NCBI GenBank assembly: GCA_002405445.1
Contig: DHLV01000166.1
Coordinates: forward strand, 15,468 to 25,838
Origin: Flammeovirgaceae bacterium UBA4659
GTDB taxonomy: Bacteria > Bacteroidota > Bacteroidia > Cytophagales > Cyclobacteriaceae
Length of the DNA: 10,371 nt
Direction: 5' to 3'
Below, piece by piece: positions 1 through 8,085 of this stretch. The position numbers and the translations under genes are program-made. Within the stretch, counting starts at the first letter, position 1. The number at the start of each line of letters is the position of its first letter. The notes below the pieces were generated by a model, which was not told the DNA's origin, searched no databases, and worked only from the letters and a program-made list of their open reading frames with translations.

Positions 1-713
1 AGCCACATGGCATTCACATAGTCTTTTGCATGCCCCCAATCTCGCTTTGCATCTATGTTGCCCATGTACACAGTTTTCTGCAAACCCAGGAAAATACGGC
101 AGGCAGCGCGAGTTACTTTGCGTGTTACAAATGTTTCGCCTCGGAGCGGTGACTCATGGTTGAATAAAATCCCATTGCTTGCAAAAATTCCATATGCCTC
201 GCGGTAGTTAACGGTAATCCAATAGCTGTATAATTTCGCCACTGCATAGGGTGAGCGGGGGTAAAACGGTGTAGTTTCGCTTTGCGGAACCGCCTGGACT
301 AAGCCATAGAGTTCGGATGTAGAAGCTTGATAAAATTTAGTTTTTTGTTGAAGACCCAAAATCCTTATTGCTTCCAAAATTCTCAGCGCTCCAATACCGT
401 CCGCATTGGCTGTATACTCCGGCATATCGAAGCTGACTTTTACGTGCGACATAGCACCTAAGTTGTAAATCTCGTCAGGCTGCACTTCCTGAACAATTCG
501 CAACATATTTACAGAGTCTGTCAAATCACCGTAGTGAAGCCGCAACTGTACGTTTTCTTCATGTAAGTCTTGATATAAGTGATCAATCCGATCCGTATTA
601 AACAAAGAACTTCTTCTTTTAATACCGTGTACTTCATAGCCTTTCGACAGCAGTAACTCAGCGAGATATGCTCCATCTTGACCGGTTATGCCTGTAATTA
701 ATGCTTTCTTCAA
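1..713 (-). CDS. gmd: GDP-mannose 4,6-dehydratase, 3' end cut by window edge
   Basis: Converts GDP-D-mannose to GDP-4-keto-6-deoxy-D-mannose, the shared precursor of GDP-L-fucose, GDP-D-rhamnose and GDP-perosamine; cytosolic short-chain dehydrogenase/reductase (SDR) family. The visible 237 residues (family about 350-370) read without interruption. They show the Rossmann loop [10 protein letters not shown] (8-17), the STSELYG segment (131-137) with the family Thr/Ser and Glu, the YxxxK pair Tyr156/Lys160, and the very conserved [15 protein letters not shown] (185-199) and [13 protein letters not shown] (221-233). No ATG exists in frame near the N-terminus; the Rossmann strand starts so early that translation must begin at TTG 713-711 or at a rarer codon just upstream. 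It is the last visible gene of the minus-strand operon, beginning about 13 bp after the rfbB stop. The partner reductase or aminotransferase that would define the final sugar is not in the window. Identity is secure; the exact start is inferred. Confidence 0.95.
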   Translation of the reverse strand, partial: MKKALITGITGQDGAYLAELLLSKGYEVHGIKRRSSLFNTDRIDHLYQDLHEENVQLRLHYGDLTDSVNMLRIVQEVQPDEIYNLGAMSHVKVSFDMPEYTANADGIGALRILEAIRILGLQQKTKFYQASTSELYGLVQAVPQSETTPFYPRSPYAVAKLYSYWITVNYREAYGIFASNGILFNHESPLRGETFVTRKVTRAACRIFLGLQKTVYMGNIDAKRDWGHAKDYVNAMW

Positions 714-726
714 TTTGATATTATTT

Positions 727-1734
727 TTAATTGTTCAGATACCAATTAACAGTCTTGAGAATCCCCGTGTCAAAAACTTCTTCTGCTCTCCAGCCGAGTT
801 CATTTTCAATTTTAGACGCATCGATCGCATACCTTTTGTCGTGACCTGCCCTATCTTTCACATAGGTGATCAACTGCTTGTATGATTCTCCTTTGGCGCG
901 CGGCTTTGCTTCATCCAACAAACTACAGATTTTATCTACAATTTGATTGTTGTTGCGCTCGTTGCGGCCGCCAATGTTGTAGGTTTCACCGGCTCTCCCT
1001 TTTTTGAAGGCCAATTCTATCCCTTTGCAATGATCCAATACATAAAGCCAATCTCGCACATTCTTTCCATCTCCGTAAATCGGAATCGGCTGTTCGCTTA
1101 ATGCTTTTCTAATAATAGTAGGGATCAACTTCTCCTTGTGTTGCTTGGGCCCGTAGTTGTTTGAGCAGTTAGTAGTTACAACATTCAATCCATACGTGTG
1201 GAAATAACTGCGAACCATAAAATCGCTGCTTGCTTTTGATGCCGAATAGGGGCTGTTGGGCGCGTAGGGAGTTGTTTCCGTAAAAAGCCCCAGTGGCCCC
1301 AGAGATCCGTATACTTCATCAGTAGAAACATGGAGGAAACGGTTGGCTTCCTTACTTGCTTTTGGCTTGAACGGCTCGGCCATCCAGTTTTTTCGTGCCA
1401 CATCCAGCAGTGTAAAGGTGCCAAAAACGTTGGTACGGATGAATGCCTCAGGCCCTTCAATTGAATTGTCTACGTGACTTTCGGCAGCAAAATGAACCAC
1501 CCCATCGAACTGATATTTTTCAAACAGTCGCTCTACAAAAGTGCGATCACAAATATCTCCCTTTTCGAAGATGTAATTTTTATTACTCTTTATTTCATCC
1601 AAATTGGCAAGGTCACCGGCATAAGTCAAAGCATCCAGATTGATCAGCGCAACATCTGCCCGGGTGTTGAGCATGTGAACGATGAAATTAGACCCTATGA
1701 ATCCGGCACCTCCTGTAACCAGAATATTTTTCAT
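727..1734 (-). CDS. rfbB: dTDP-glucose 4,6-dehydratase
   Basis: Second step of the dTDP-L-rhamnose pathway: NAD+-dependent conversion of dTDP-glucose to dTDP-4-keto-6-deoxy-glucose in the cytosol. The 335-residue protein has the usual family length. It opens with [16 protein letters not shown] (NAD-binding GxxGxxG), carries the diagnostic [12 protein letters not shown] (81-92), the catalytic triplet Thr138-Asp139-Glu140 in STDEVYG, and Tyr163/Lys167 in [16 protein letters not shown] and [12 protein letters not shown] further on are also typical of RmlB. An upstream in-frame ATG would add 23 residues lying inside rfbC, so the ATG at 1734 beside the Rossmann strand is preferred. It sits one base after the rfbC stop (TGATATG), which implies translational coupling. 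Symbol synonym rmlB. The gene could also serve other dTDP-6-deoxyhexoses, but rfbA and rfbC beside it favour rhamnose. Confidence 0.97.
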   Translation of the reverse strand: MKNILVTGGAGFIGSNFIVHMLNTRADVALINLDALTYAGDLANLDEIKSNKNYIFEKGDICDRTFVERLFEKYQFDGVVHFAAESHVDNSIEGPEAFIRTNVFGTFTLLDVARKNWMAEPFKPKASKEANRFLHVSTDEVYGSLGPLGLFTETTPYAPNSPYSASKASSDFMVRSYFHTYGLNVVTTNCSNNYGPKQHKEKLIPTIIRKALSEQPIPIYGDGKNVRDWLYVLDHCKGIELAFKKGRAGETYNIGGRNERNNNQIVDKICSLLDEAKPRAKGESYKQLITYVKDRAGHDKRYAIDASKIENELGWRAEEVFDTGILKTVNWYLNN

Positions 1735-1735
1735 A

Positions 1736-2281
1736 TCAGAATTCAAATTTTGCGTTATGTAACAATGGGTGATGCTGGTCTCGTTCCGACAGAATGAAAC
1801 CACTTGATTCGCCCCAGTTGATGTTCAATGCGGGGTCATCATACCTAATTCCTCCTTCACAGTCCGGATGGTGAAACTCATCGCATTTGTAGAGAATTTC
1901 TGCTTCTTCACTCAGCACCAAAAAGCCATGAGCAAAACCGCGAGGAACCAGCAACTGCTTCTTATTTTCTGCTGAAAGCTTGATTGTAAAAGATTTGCCA
2001 AATGTGGGCATACCCTTGCGCAGATCGACAACAACATCCAATATCTCGCCAGACAACACGCGGATTAACTTCGTTTGCGGATAAGGTGCATTCTGGTAAT
2101 GCAGGCCACGCAATACGCCCTTCCGCGATTTGGATTGGTTGTCTTGCACAAAATGGATATCGATGCCGTGTCTTTTCAGCTCATCGTAACGATACGATTC
2201 CATGAAATAGCCGCGGTGATCGCCAATCACCTTGGGTTCAATCACTACCATGCCATCAAAACCTGTCTCAACTATCTTCAT
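1736..2281 (-). CDS. rfbC: dTDP-4-dehydrorhamnose 3,5-epimerase
   Basis: Third step of dTDP-L-rhamnose synthesis: double epimerisation at C3 and C5 of dTDP-4-keto-6-deoxy-glucose. The 181 residues form a single cupin fold of normal length. Visible family marks are [10 protein letters not shown] (21-30), [19 protein letters not shown] (45-63) containing Arg58 and the presumed general base His61, the [13 protein letters not shown] stretch (113-125), and Tyr131 in the ILYKC strand as the presumed acid. [10 protein letters not shown] (147-156) is the usual C-terminal signature. Having both His61 and Tyr131 favours a true 3,5-epimerase over the FdtA-type 3,4-ketoisomerases, which share the cupin fold. 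Its ATG overlaps the rfbA stop in ATGA, so the two are almost certainly coupled. Synonym rmlC. Confidence 0.96.
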   Translation of the reverse strand: MKIVETGFDGMVVIEPKVIGDHRGYFMESYRYDELKRHGIDIHFVQDNQSKSRKGVLRGLHYQNAPYPQTKLIRVLSGEILDVVVDLRKGMPTFGKSFTIKLSAENKKQLLVPRGFAHGFLVLSEEAEILYKCDEFHHPDCEGGIRYDDPALNINWGESSGFILSERDQHHPLLHNAKFEF

Positions 2282-3162
2282 GCATTTTTAATGACTTTCT
2301 CGTTTGCCACTTTTATCAAATACTGGCCGTATTGATTCTTTGCCAGGGGCTGAGCAAGTTTCAATAATTGCTCTTTGGTAATGTATCCTTTTCTGAAAGC
2401 AATTTCCTCCAGGCAAGCAATTTTTAAACCTTGCCTTTCTTCAATCGATTCCACAAAAGTGGATGCACGTATCAGCGATTCATGTGTGCCCGTATCCAGC
2501 CAAGCCATGCCGCGCCCCAGTAACTTCACTTGTAAAGCACCCTCTTGCAGGTACAATTTGTTTAAGTCGGTGATTTCCAATTCGCCACGGGCAGATGGCT
2601 TAATTGATTTCGCTTTGGCCACAACGGTGCGATCGTAAAAGTAAAGACCCGTTACGGCATAATTGGATTTGGGCTCCTTCGGTTTCTCTTCGATAGACAA
2701 AACCTTGCCGTTTTCATCAAACTCGGCCACACCATAGCGGTGCGGGTCATTTACATAATAACCAAATACGATGGATCCTTTTTGAAGCTGGCTGGCTTGT
2801 TCTAATTGCGCAGAAAAATTGTAACCGTAAAAGATATTGTCACCCAACACCAGGCAAGCAGAGTCGCCATCCAAAAATGACTCCCCTATCAGAAACGCCT
2901 GAGCCAGACCATCTGGTGATGGTTGCGCGCGGTACTCTAAGTGGATGCCCAAGGCTGAGCCATCGCCCAAAAGGCTTTGGAACAGTGGTAAGTCTTGCGG
3001 GGTAGAGATGATCAGTATTTCCCTGATGTTGGCCAGCATTAAAACCGACAAAGGGTAGTAAATCATCGGCTTGTCGTAAATGGGAAGCATTTGCTTCGAC
3101 ACGGCCTTCGTTAATGGATAAAGGCGTGTGCCCGAGCCGCCCGCCAATACAATACCCTTCAT
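2278..3162 (-). CDS. rfbA: glucose-1-phosphate thymidylyltransferase
   Basis: First step of the dTDP-rhamnose pathway: dTTP plus glucose-1-phosphate gives dTDP-glucose and pyrophosphate. The 294 residues match the long RmlA form. The N-terminal nucleotidyltransferase signature [11 protein letters not shown] (8-18) is followed by [18 protein letters not shown] (22-39), which contains the conserved catalytic-site lysines. [11 protein letters not shown] (80-90) recognises the sugar-nucleotide, LGDNIFYG (106-113) holds the metal-binding Asp108, and an IEEKP motif and [10 protein letters not shown] complete the pattern. The start is the only reasonable ATG, two residues before the active-site strand. 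A 36 bp gap upstream, the widest within the minus-strand run, holds a possible promoter, so rfbA may head its own A-C-B subunit of the operon. Synonym rmlA. End product inhibition by dTDP-rhamnose is known for the family but cannot be read from sequence here. Confidence 0.97.
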   Translation of the reverse strand: MKGIVLAGGSGTRLYPLTKAVSKQMLPIYDKPMIYYPLSVLMLANIREILIISTPQDLPLFQSLLGDGSALGIHLEYRAQPSPDGLAQAFLIGESFLDGDSACLVLGDNIFYGYNFSAQLEQASQLQKGSIVFGYYVNDPHRYGVAEFDENGKVLSIEEKPKEPKSNYAVTGLYFYDRTVVAKAKSIKPSARGELEITDLNKLYLQEGALQVKLLGRGMAWLDTGTHESLIRASTFVESIEERQGLKIACLEEIAFRKGYITKEQLLKLAQPLAKNQYGQYLIKVANEKVIKNA

Positions 3163-3198
3163 AAGTGATTGAATTTTGACGTGCGAAGTTACAAAAAG
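3163..3198 (-). promoter_or_regulatory. gap before rfbA with a possible Bacteroidota -7 element
   Basis: On the minus strand this 36 bp spacer reads TAACTTCGCAC at 3191-3181, which differs by one base from the Bacteroidota -7 consensus TAnnTTTG and lies about 21 bases ahead of the rfbA ATG. No convincing -33 TTTG is found at the usual 19-21 bp spacing, and no hairpin followed by a T-run that would end transcription is visible. A weak internal promoter for the rhamnose genes is possible; it could equally be chance in an AT-rich spacer. Confidence 0.25.
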
Positions 3199-4098
3199 TT
3201 ATTGGGCTACCTGCCTTAATTTGTAAGCCAGCTCAATGGAAGGCCTTGCTTCCGTCAAGCCGAACCCACGCCCGGCCAGGATCTCTTTGTAACTGTTGGT
3301 GTGCAATTCAGTAAACCCGTCACTAAACTCGATCTCTTCACCGTTCATCTTGAGCGATCGGTACGTTCTCTTTCCTTTGGCTCTCACCTCTGCGGGCAAA
3401 TGATTTTCGTTGATGCTAAGACTCCAGTGGACGCGCGCTTTATCCAGTTCCAGGTATCCTTTAGCGTGATCCGCTTCATAGGCTGACACGTTACTGTTTC
3501 GAACGGCACCAAATACCCACAAGAGCATATCAAAAAAATGGATTCCAATGTTAGTAGCAATACCACCCGATTTTGCTTCCTCGCCTTTCCAACTGTGAAA
3601 ATACCATTTACCCCTCGATGTAATGTAATTGAGGTCAACATCGAAGATCATTGATGCTGGTGACGCCTCAATCTTCTTTTTCAGTGCCTGAATATTGGGG
3701 TGCAACCGCAACTGTAAAATGGTGTAAACCCGTTTACCGGTTTCTTTTTCGATTTCCGCAAGCGCATCTACATTCCAGGGATTTAACACCAAAGGCTTTT
3801 CGCAGATAGCGTCTGCCTGGTTGCGCAATGCGAATCGAATGTGTGAATCATGCAGGTAATTGGGTGAGCAAATGCTCACGTAATCAATTCTTTGCCCTTG
3901 TCGTTTTAGTTTATCAATATGCCTGTCAAATCGTTCAAACTCGGTGAAAAAATCAGCATGCGGAAAATAAGAATCCATTATGCCTACGCTATCGAAACGA
4001 TCTAAGGCGGCCAGCAAATTGTTGCCCGTATCCTTAATTGCCTGTAAGTGCCGTGGTGCGATGTAACCAGCTGCACCAATCAATGCGAAGTTTGCCAT
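3199..4098 (-). CDS. wbpB: WbpB/WlbA-type UDP-GlcNAc-uronate 3-dehydrogenase (Gfo/Idh/MocA family)
   Basis: Expected to oxidise C3 of UDP-GlcNAc-uronic acid to the 3-keto sugar using NAD+; characterised WbpB/WlbA enzymes regenerate the tightly held NADH with 2-oxoglutarate and work with a WbpE aminotransferase. The 299 residues start with the Rossmann segment MANFALIGAAGYIAPRHLQAIK, strongly reminiscent of the WlbA group, followed by DSVGIMDSYFPHADFFTEFE (36-55). The family EKP motif is at 100-102 (Lys101), and a GIHFFD segment supplies His187, the second expected catalytic residue. GGIATNIGIHFFDML is typical of sugar-nucleotide members. It begins three bases after the stop of the acetyltransferase gene (TAA GCG ATG), so the two are one transcript. 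Membership of the broader family is certain; the specific substrate rests on overall resemblance and on the WbpD/WbpE neighbours. Confidence 0.88.
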   Translation of the reverse strand: MANFALIGAAGYIAPRHLQAIKDTGNNLLAALDRFDSVGIMDSYFPHADFFTEFERFDRHIDKLKRQGQRIDYVSICSPNYLHDSHIRFALRNQADAICEKPLVLNPWNVDALAEIEKETGKRVYTILQLRLHPNIQALKKKIEASPASMIFDVDLNYITSRGKWYFHSWKGEEAKSGGIATNIGIHFFDMLLWVFGAVRNSNVSAYEADHAKGYLELDKARVHWSLSINENHLPAEVRAKGKRTYRSLKMNGEEIEFSDGFTELHTNSYKEILAGRGFGLTEARPSIELAYKLRQVAQ

Positions 4099-4101
4099 CG
4101 C

Positions 4102-4683
4102 TTATTGTTGTTTAGATACTCTTCCGTCTTTTAAAAAATATTTCTCACCACTTTCCGGACAGGTCGCCTTACCCGATGAGTCAAATTTCAGTCTGTGTCC
4201 ATATTCACTCATCCATCCAGTTTGCCGAGCGGGGTTCCCCATTACTAAGGCATAATCGGGCACATTTTTGGTAACTACCGCACCCGCCCCAATAAAGGCA
4301 TACTGCCCAATGTCATTCCCGCAAACTATGGTTGCATTTGCTCCAATAGACGCGCCTTTCTTAACTACGGTTTTTGAATATTGGTTCTTGCGGTTAATGG
4401 CGCTTCGCGGGTTAGTTACATTGGTAAACACCATTGACGGTCCCAAAAAAACATCGTCTTCGCAGATCACTCCAGTATAAATCGAAACGTTGTTCTGCAC
4501 TTTAACATTTCTGCCTAATACAACTTCTGGCGATATCACGACATTTTGCCCAATGTTGCAGTTTTCACCAATTCTACAGCCCGGCATTATATGGGAAAAA
4601 TGCCAAATCTTAGTGCCGGCACCTATCTCGCATCCATCATCGATTACCGCAGTAGCGTGTGAAAAATACTTTTGATCAGGCAT
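4102..4683 (-). CDS. wbpD: WbpD/WlbB-type UDP-2-acetamido-3-amino-uronate N-acetyltransferase
   Basis: Predicted to acetylate the 3-amino group of UDP-GlcNAc(3NH2)A with acetyl-CoA, giving UDP-2,3-diacetamido-2,3-dideoxy-glucuronate. The 193 residues are dominated by left-handed beta-helix hexapeptide repeats, seen as [LIV]-G-x-x-x-x runs such as [40 protein letters not shown] and [17 protein letters not shown]. The loop [16 protein letters not shown] (79-94) is a hallmark of WbpD/WlbB enzymes, as is the C-terminal [15 protein letters not shown] (173-187). [13 protein letters not shown] (150-162) closes the helix. The ATG overlaps the aminotransferase stop by eight bases (ATGCCTGA). Such enzymes are trimers with active sites at subunit interfaces. 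Related 4-amino acetyltransferases (PglD, NeuD) have a different N-terminal domain that is absent here, so the 3-N-acetyl assignment is favoured. Confidence 0.9.
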   Translation of the reverse strand: MPDQKYFSHATAVIDDGCEIGAGTKIWHFSHIMPGCRIGENCNIGQNVVISPEVVLGRNVKVQNNVSIYTGVICEDDVFLGPSMVFTNVTNPRSAINRKNQYSKTVVKKGASIGANATIVCGNDIGQYAFIGAGAVVTKNVPDYALVMGNPARQTGWMSEYGHRLKFDSSGKATCPESGEKYFLKDGRVSKQQ

Positions 4684-5809
4684 GCTTAGGATAGGCTATT
4701 ATACTTTCACAAATGTATGCCAATTCTTCGTTGGTCATTTCAGTATGAATGGGCAGAGAAATAACAACCTTTGAAAGTTGCTCTGTTACCGGAAAGCTAC
4801 CGACTCCAAACTCTGGCTTCCGATAGGCTTTCTGCAAATGAAGCGGCACCGGATAATAAATCATGGACGGAATGCCGTTGTCTTCTAGGTATTTTTTAAA
4901 ATGATCCCGGTCAATACCGTTTGTTTTCAGCGTATACTGGTGAAATGCGTGTGTTGAGTTGAGTACTCGCGCTGGACGTTCGATAAAATTGCAGGTCGCT
5001 AAAGCTTTGTCGTAGTATGCCGCAACTTCATTTCTTTTGTTAGTATACTCTTCTAAAAACTTAATCTTCACATTCAAGATTGCGGCTTGCAGGGTATCCA
5101 ATCGGCTGTTGATGCCCACTACGTCATGATGGTATTTGATCTTTTGGCCGTGCGTTGAAATCATATGCATGGCCTCAGCCAGCGCACCGTCATGGGTGAA
5201 AATTGCACCTCCGTCACCGAAACAACCTAAATTCTTGGACGGGAAAAACGAGGTAGTGCCTGCGTTGCCCATGGTGCCCGCCTTTTTGGCCTCTCCATTG
5301 CTGAATGTATAAGTGGCACCAATCGCTTGTGCGGCATCCTCTATCACAAAAAGGTTGTTGCGTTGGGCAATGTCAAGTATTGGCTCCATATCGGCACATT
5401 GGCCATACAAATGCACCGGCACTATCACCTTGGTGCGGTTGGTGATTTTTCCTTCAATCTGCTTTACATCGATGTTGAATGTGTCCTTGTCAACATCAAC
5501 AAATACGGGCTCCAATCCCAATAGCGCAACTACTTCTGCTGTGGCTACATAGGTGTGCACGGGCAGAATAACTTCGTCCCCTCCTTTTAGCCCAAGGGCC
5601 ATCATAGCAACCTGCAACGCATCGGTGCCGTTGGCGCAAGTAACTACGTGGGCATTTTGTGTTTTTGCAGAAAGTGCTTTTGCAAATTCTTTCACTTCGG
5701 GGCCTTGGATAAAGGCAGTGGACATCAATACCCGGTTAATAGCGGAGTCGACTTCATCTTTGATGCGGAGGTATTGCCCCCGCAGATCAACCATCTCTAT
5801 CTTTTTCAT
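4676..5809 (-). CDS. wbpE: WbpE-type PLP-dependent sugar aminotransferase (DegT/DnrJ/EryC1)
   Basis: Expected to transfer the amino group of L-glutamate to the 3-keto sugar made by the WbpB homologue, yielding UDP-GlcNAc(3NH2)A. From the chosen start the protein has 377 residues, typical for the family. [19 protein letters not shown] (6-24) matches the N-terminus of WbpE/WlbC-like enzymes. The phosphate-binding CANGTDAL (58-65), the Asp158-Ala-Ala-Gln161 motif that holds the pyridine nitrogen, and the internal aldimine Lys192 in [17 protein letters not shown] are all intact. An ATG 33 bases upstream would extend it further into galE; the ATG at 5809, overlapping the galE stop as ATGA, gives the normal family N-terminus. 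The C-terminal contact motif [18 protein letters not shown] is present. The 3-amino regiochemistry is inferred from wbpB and wbpD immediately downstream; the fold alone does not give it. Confidence 0.92.
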   Translation of the reverse strand: MKKIEMVDLRGQYLRIKDEVDSAINRVLMSTAFIQGPEVKEFAKALSAKTQNAHVVTCANGTDALQVAMMALGLKGGDEVILPVHTYVATAEVVALLGLEPVFVDVDKDTFNIDVKQIEGKITNRTKVIVPVHLYGQCADMEPILDIAQRNNLFVIEDAAQAIGATYTFSNGEAKKAGTMGNAGTTSFFPSKNLGCFGDGGAIFTHDGALAEAMHMISTHGQKIKYHHDVVGINSRLDTLQAAILNVKIKFLEEYTNKRNEVAAYYDKALATCNFIERPARVLNSTHAFHQYTLKTNGIDRDHFKKYLEDNGIPSMIYYPVPLHLQKAYRKPEFGVGSFPVTEQLSKVVISLPIHTEMTNEELAYICESIIAYPKHA

Positions 5810-6825
5810 TTGATGCCCCGAATATTCTTCTCCCACTGCCACGCGTGCGTCATTGAATCGGTCAAGGACAGTTCAGTTTTCCACCCGAGCAATTTCTCCG
5901 CCTTTGCGGGATTGGCAAAAATCTTCTCAACATCACCAGCCCTCCGTGGCCCCACCTCATATTTCAATTTGACGCCCGTAGCTGTTTGAAAACAATCCAC
6001 CACTTCTAAAACTGATACCCCCTTACCCGTGCCTAAGTTGAAAGCTTCATATCGATGTTCAAGAGATTCAATTTTTTCTAACGCTGCAGCATGGGCTTTT
6101 GCCAAGTCAACTACATGAATGAAATCGCGAAGACAACTGCCGTCCGGAGTATTGTAGTCGTTTCCAAAAACGATGAGCTTTTGACGTACGCCTGCCGCTG
6201 TTTGGGTGATATATGGCACTAAGTTATTGGGTACCCCGATTGGTAACTCTCCGATCAATGCCGAGGGATGGGCACCCACCGGATTGAAGTAGCGGAGTGA
6301 GATCGCCTTCAAGAGAGTGTTTGACGCGATGCAATCCTCCAAAATTCGCTCGCTCATTTGTTTGGTCGCCCCGTAGGGTGACTCTGCCCGTTTAAAAGGG
6401 GCCGTTTCATCTACCGGAATGTGGTCGGGTTGCCCGTAAACCGTGCATGATGAAGAAAATATCAATTCGTTTACACCAAACTCGGCCATCACTTTCAACA
6501 GTTCAACCATCGAAGCAATATTATTGTGATAATAAAGTAAAGGCTCAGCCACCGATTCATTCACGGATTTGTAGGCAGCAAAATGGATAACGCTACTGAA
6601 TTTCTCTTTATCAAATAGCTTCAACAGGAACGTGCGATCAGCGCAATTGCCTTTGTAAACGCTAACAGCTTTGCGGGTAATCTGCTCGATTCCATCTACC
6701 ATTCGTTGCTCACTTCGCGAAAAATCATCAAGCAAGACTATATCAAAACCGCGCTCAATTAATTCAATAGCAGTATGAGCTCCAATGTAACCAGCCCCTC
6801 CTGTTAATAGTACTTTTTTAGGCAT
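5806..6825 (-). CDS. galE: UDP-glucose 4-epimerase
   Basis: Interconverts UDP-glucose and UDP-galactose, and in some members UDP-GlcNAc and UDP-GalNAc, through a transient 4-keto intermediate with bound NAD+. The 339 residues cover the full SDR epimerase: VLLTGGAGYIGAHTAIELIE (5-24), HFAAYKSVNESV (81-92), catalytic Ser126 in FSSSCTVYGQP, Tyr151/Lys155 in SPYGATK, SLRYFNPVGAHPS, and SCLRDFIHVVDLAKAH. Cys127 follows the catalytic serine where many homologues have Ala. The gene begins three bases after the stop of the UDP-HexNAc dehydrogenase gene (TAA GCC ATG), placing it inside the aminouronate module instead of a galactose-utilisation operon. That context suggests it supplies galacto-configured precursors for the polymer. 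Whether it accepts N-acetylated substrates cannot be decided by eye. Confidence 0.93.
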   Translation of the reverse strand: MPKKVLLTGGAGYIGAHTAIELIERGFDIVLLDDFSRSEQRMVDGIEQITRKAVSVYKGNCADRTFLLKLFDKEKFSSVIHFAAYKSVNESVAEPLLYYHNNIASMVELLKVMAEFGVNELIFSSSCTVYGQPDHIPVDETAPFKRAESPYGATKQMSERILEDCIASNTLLKAISLRYFNPVGAHPSALIGELPIGVPNNLVPYITQTAAGVRQKLIVFGNDYNTPDGSCLRDFIHVVDLAKAHAAALEKIESLEHRYEAFNLGTGKGVSVLEVVDCFQTATGVKLKYEVGPRRAGDVEKIFANPAKAEKLLGWKTELSLTDSMTHAWQWEKNIRGIK

Positions 6826-6828
6826 GGC

Positions 6829-8085
6829 TTAGAGTCTCGCTGTTATTTGTGATTTTTCTAAAAAGCCTTTGATGTCGTAGACAACTGCGTTGGGCTCCTT
6901 TAGGTCATTTAGGTCAAGAGTTGTGAACTCGCGGTGGCTTACTGCTAACACAACAGCATGATACTTCCTTGCCGGCTTGTTAATCATCGTTAAACCATAT
7001 TCATGCTTGACTTCGCTTTCATCGGCTTGTGGATCATAAATATCTACTTGCGTGCCAAAGCTCTTAAGTTCTTTAATTAAGTCTACAACTTTGCTGTTGC
7101 GAATGTCAGGGCAGTTTTCCTTGAATGTGATGCCCAGCACTAAAACCTTCGCGTCAAAAATCGGGAGCTTGTTTTTTGCCATGAGTTTCACCACTTCGTT
7201 AGCAATGTAGATTCCCATGTTGTCGTTAATTCTCCTCCCGGAAAGAATTACTTCCGGATGATAGCCAAGGCTCTCTGCCTTGTAGGTGAGGTAATAAGGA
7301 TCCACACCAATACAATGGCCGCCCACCAATCCTGGCTTAAAGGGCAAGAAATTCCACTTCGTTCCGGCTGCCGCCAGCACCTCGTGGGTATCAATGCCGA
7401 TGCGCTGAAAAATCATCGCGAGCTCATTGATGAAAGCAATATTCACGTCTCGTTGTGAGTTCTCGATCACTTTGGCAGCTTCGGCAACTTTTAATGAAGA
7501 AGCTTTGTAAGTGCCCGCCACGATGATTTTTTGATACAGTTGGTCTACCCTTTCTGCCACCTCTGAGGTGCTTCCACTGGTTACCTTTTTGATGTTTGCC
7601 ACGCGGTGTTGCTTGTCACCGGGGTTGATTCTTTCAGGAGAATAACCGGCAAAAAAATCTTTGTTAAATGTCAATCCGCTTACCTTTTCAAGAATGGGCA
7701 CACAAACTTCTTCTGTACATCCGGGGTAAACGGTAGATTCATAAATGACAATGTCACCTTTCTTCAAAACAGACCCCACCGTTTTACTCGCGCTCTCCAA
7801 AGGCCGCAAATCAGGTTTGCGGTATTCGTCTACGGGCGTAGGCACGGTAACGATGTAAACATTAACATTCTTCAAATCATCAATTTTGGCGCTGTAACTG
7901 AGTTGCGTGGCCTGTTGCAATTCATTTTTTTCGACCTCCAATGTGCGGTCAAAACCTGCCTGCAACTCAGCGATCCGTTCTTTGTTGACATCAAAGCCAA
8001 CCACCGACATTTTTTTTCCAAACTCAACAGCCAATGGTAAGCCCACATAGCCAAGCCCGATAATTCCTAGTTTTTCCACAGTCAC
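6829..8085 (-). CDS. tviB: TviB/WbpO-type UDP-N-acetylhexosamine 6-dehydrogenase
   Basis: NAD+-dependent four-electron oxidation of the C6 hydroxyl of a UDP-HexNAc to the uronic acid. The 418 residues have the three-part UDP-Glc/UDP-ManNAc dehydrogenase layout. The N-terminal Rossmann loop is IIGLGYVGLPLA (8-19). The central part has ESTVYPGCTEEVC (116-128), GYSPERINPGDKQHR (147-161), the AEAAKVIENSQRDVNIA helix with Lys205 and Asn209, and catalytic Cys258 in GLVGGHCIGVDPYYLT. The C-terminal domain includes VLGITFKENCPDIRNSKV. The INPGDKQHR and GTKWNFLPFKPGLVGGHCIG strings are typical of the Vi-antigen TviB/VipA group (UDP-GlcNAc or UDP-GalNAc) and not of UDP-glucose dehydrogenases. Translation starts at GTG 8085-8083, overlapping the preceding stop as GTGA; a second GTG two codons on is the alternative. 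With wbpE, wbpD and wbpB downstream it probably makes UDP-GlcNAcA. The symbol denotes the group, not proven orthology. Confidence 0.9.
   Translation of the reverse strand: MTVEKLGIIGLGYVGLPLAVEFGKKMSVVGFDVNKERIAELQAGFDRTLEVEKNELQQATQLSYSAKIDDLKNVNVYIVTVPTPVDEYRKPDLRPLESASKTVGSVLKKGDIVIYESTVYPGCTEEVCVPILEKVSGLTFNKDFFAGYSPERINPGDKQHRVANIKKVTSGSTSEVAERVDQLYQKIIVAGTYKASSLKVAEAAKVIENSQRDVNIAFINELAMIFQRIGIDTHEVLAAAGTKWNFLPFKPGLVGGHCIGVDPYYLTYKAESLGYHPEVILSGRRINDNMGIYIANEVVKLMAKNKLPIFDAKVLVLGITFKENCPDIRNSKVVDLIKELKSFGTQVDIYDPQADESEVKHEYGLTMINKPARKYHAVVLAVSHREFTTLDLNDLKEPNAVVYDIKGFLEKSQITARL

Noticed and set aside
1735..1803. N-terminal extension of rfbB from an ATG at 1803
   Set aside because: It would overlap rfbC by more than 60 bases and add 23 residues before a standard RmlB N-terminus.
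5648..5989. Plus-strand open frame of 113 codons spanning the galE-wbpE junction
   Set aside because: It is antisense to both genes, including their overlap, and has no motif or independent promoter.
7606..8040. Plus-strand open frame of 144 codons opposite the UDP-HexNAc dehydrogenase gene
   Set aside because: Antisense to conserved dehydrogenase sequence, with Phe-, Arg- and Asn-rich composition and no recognisable family.
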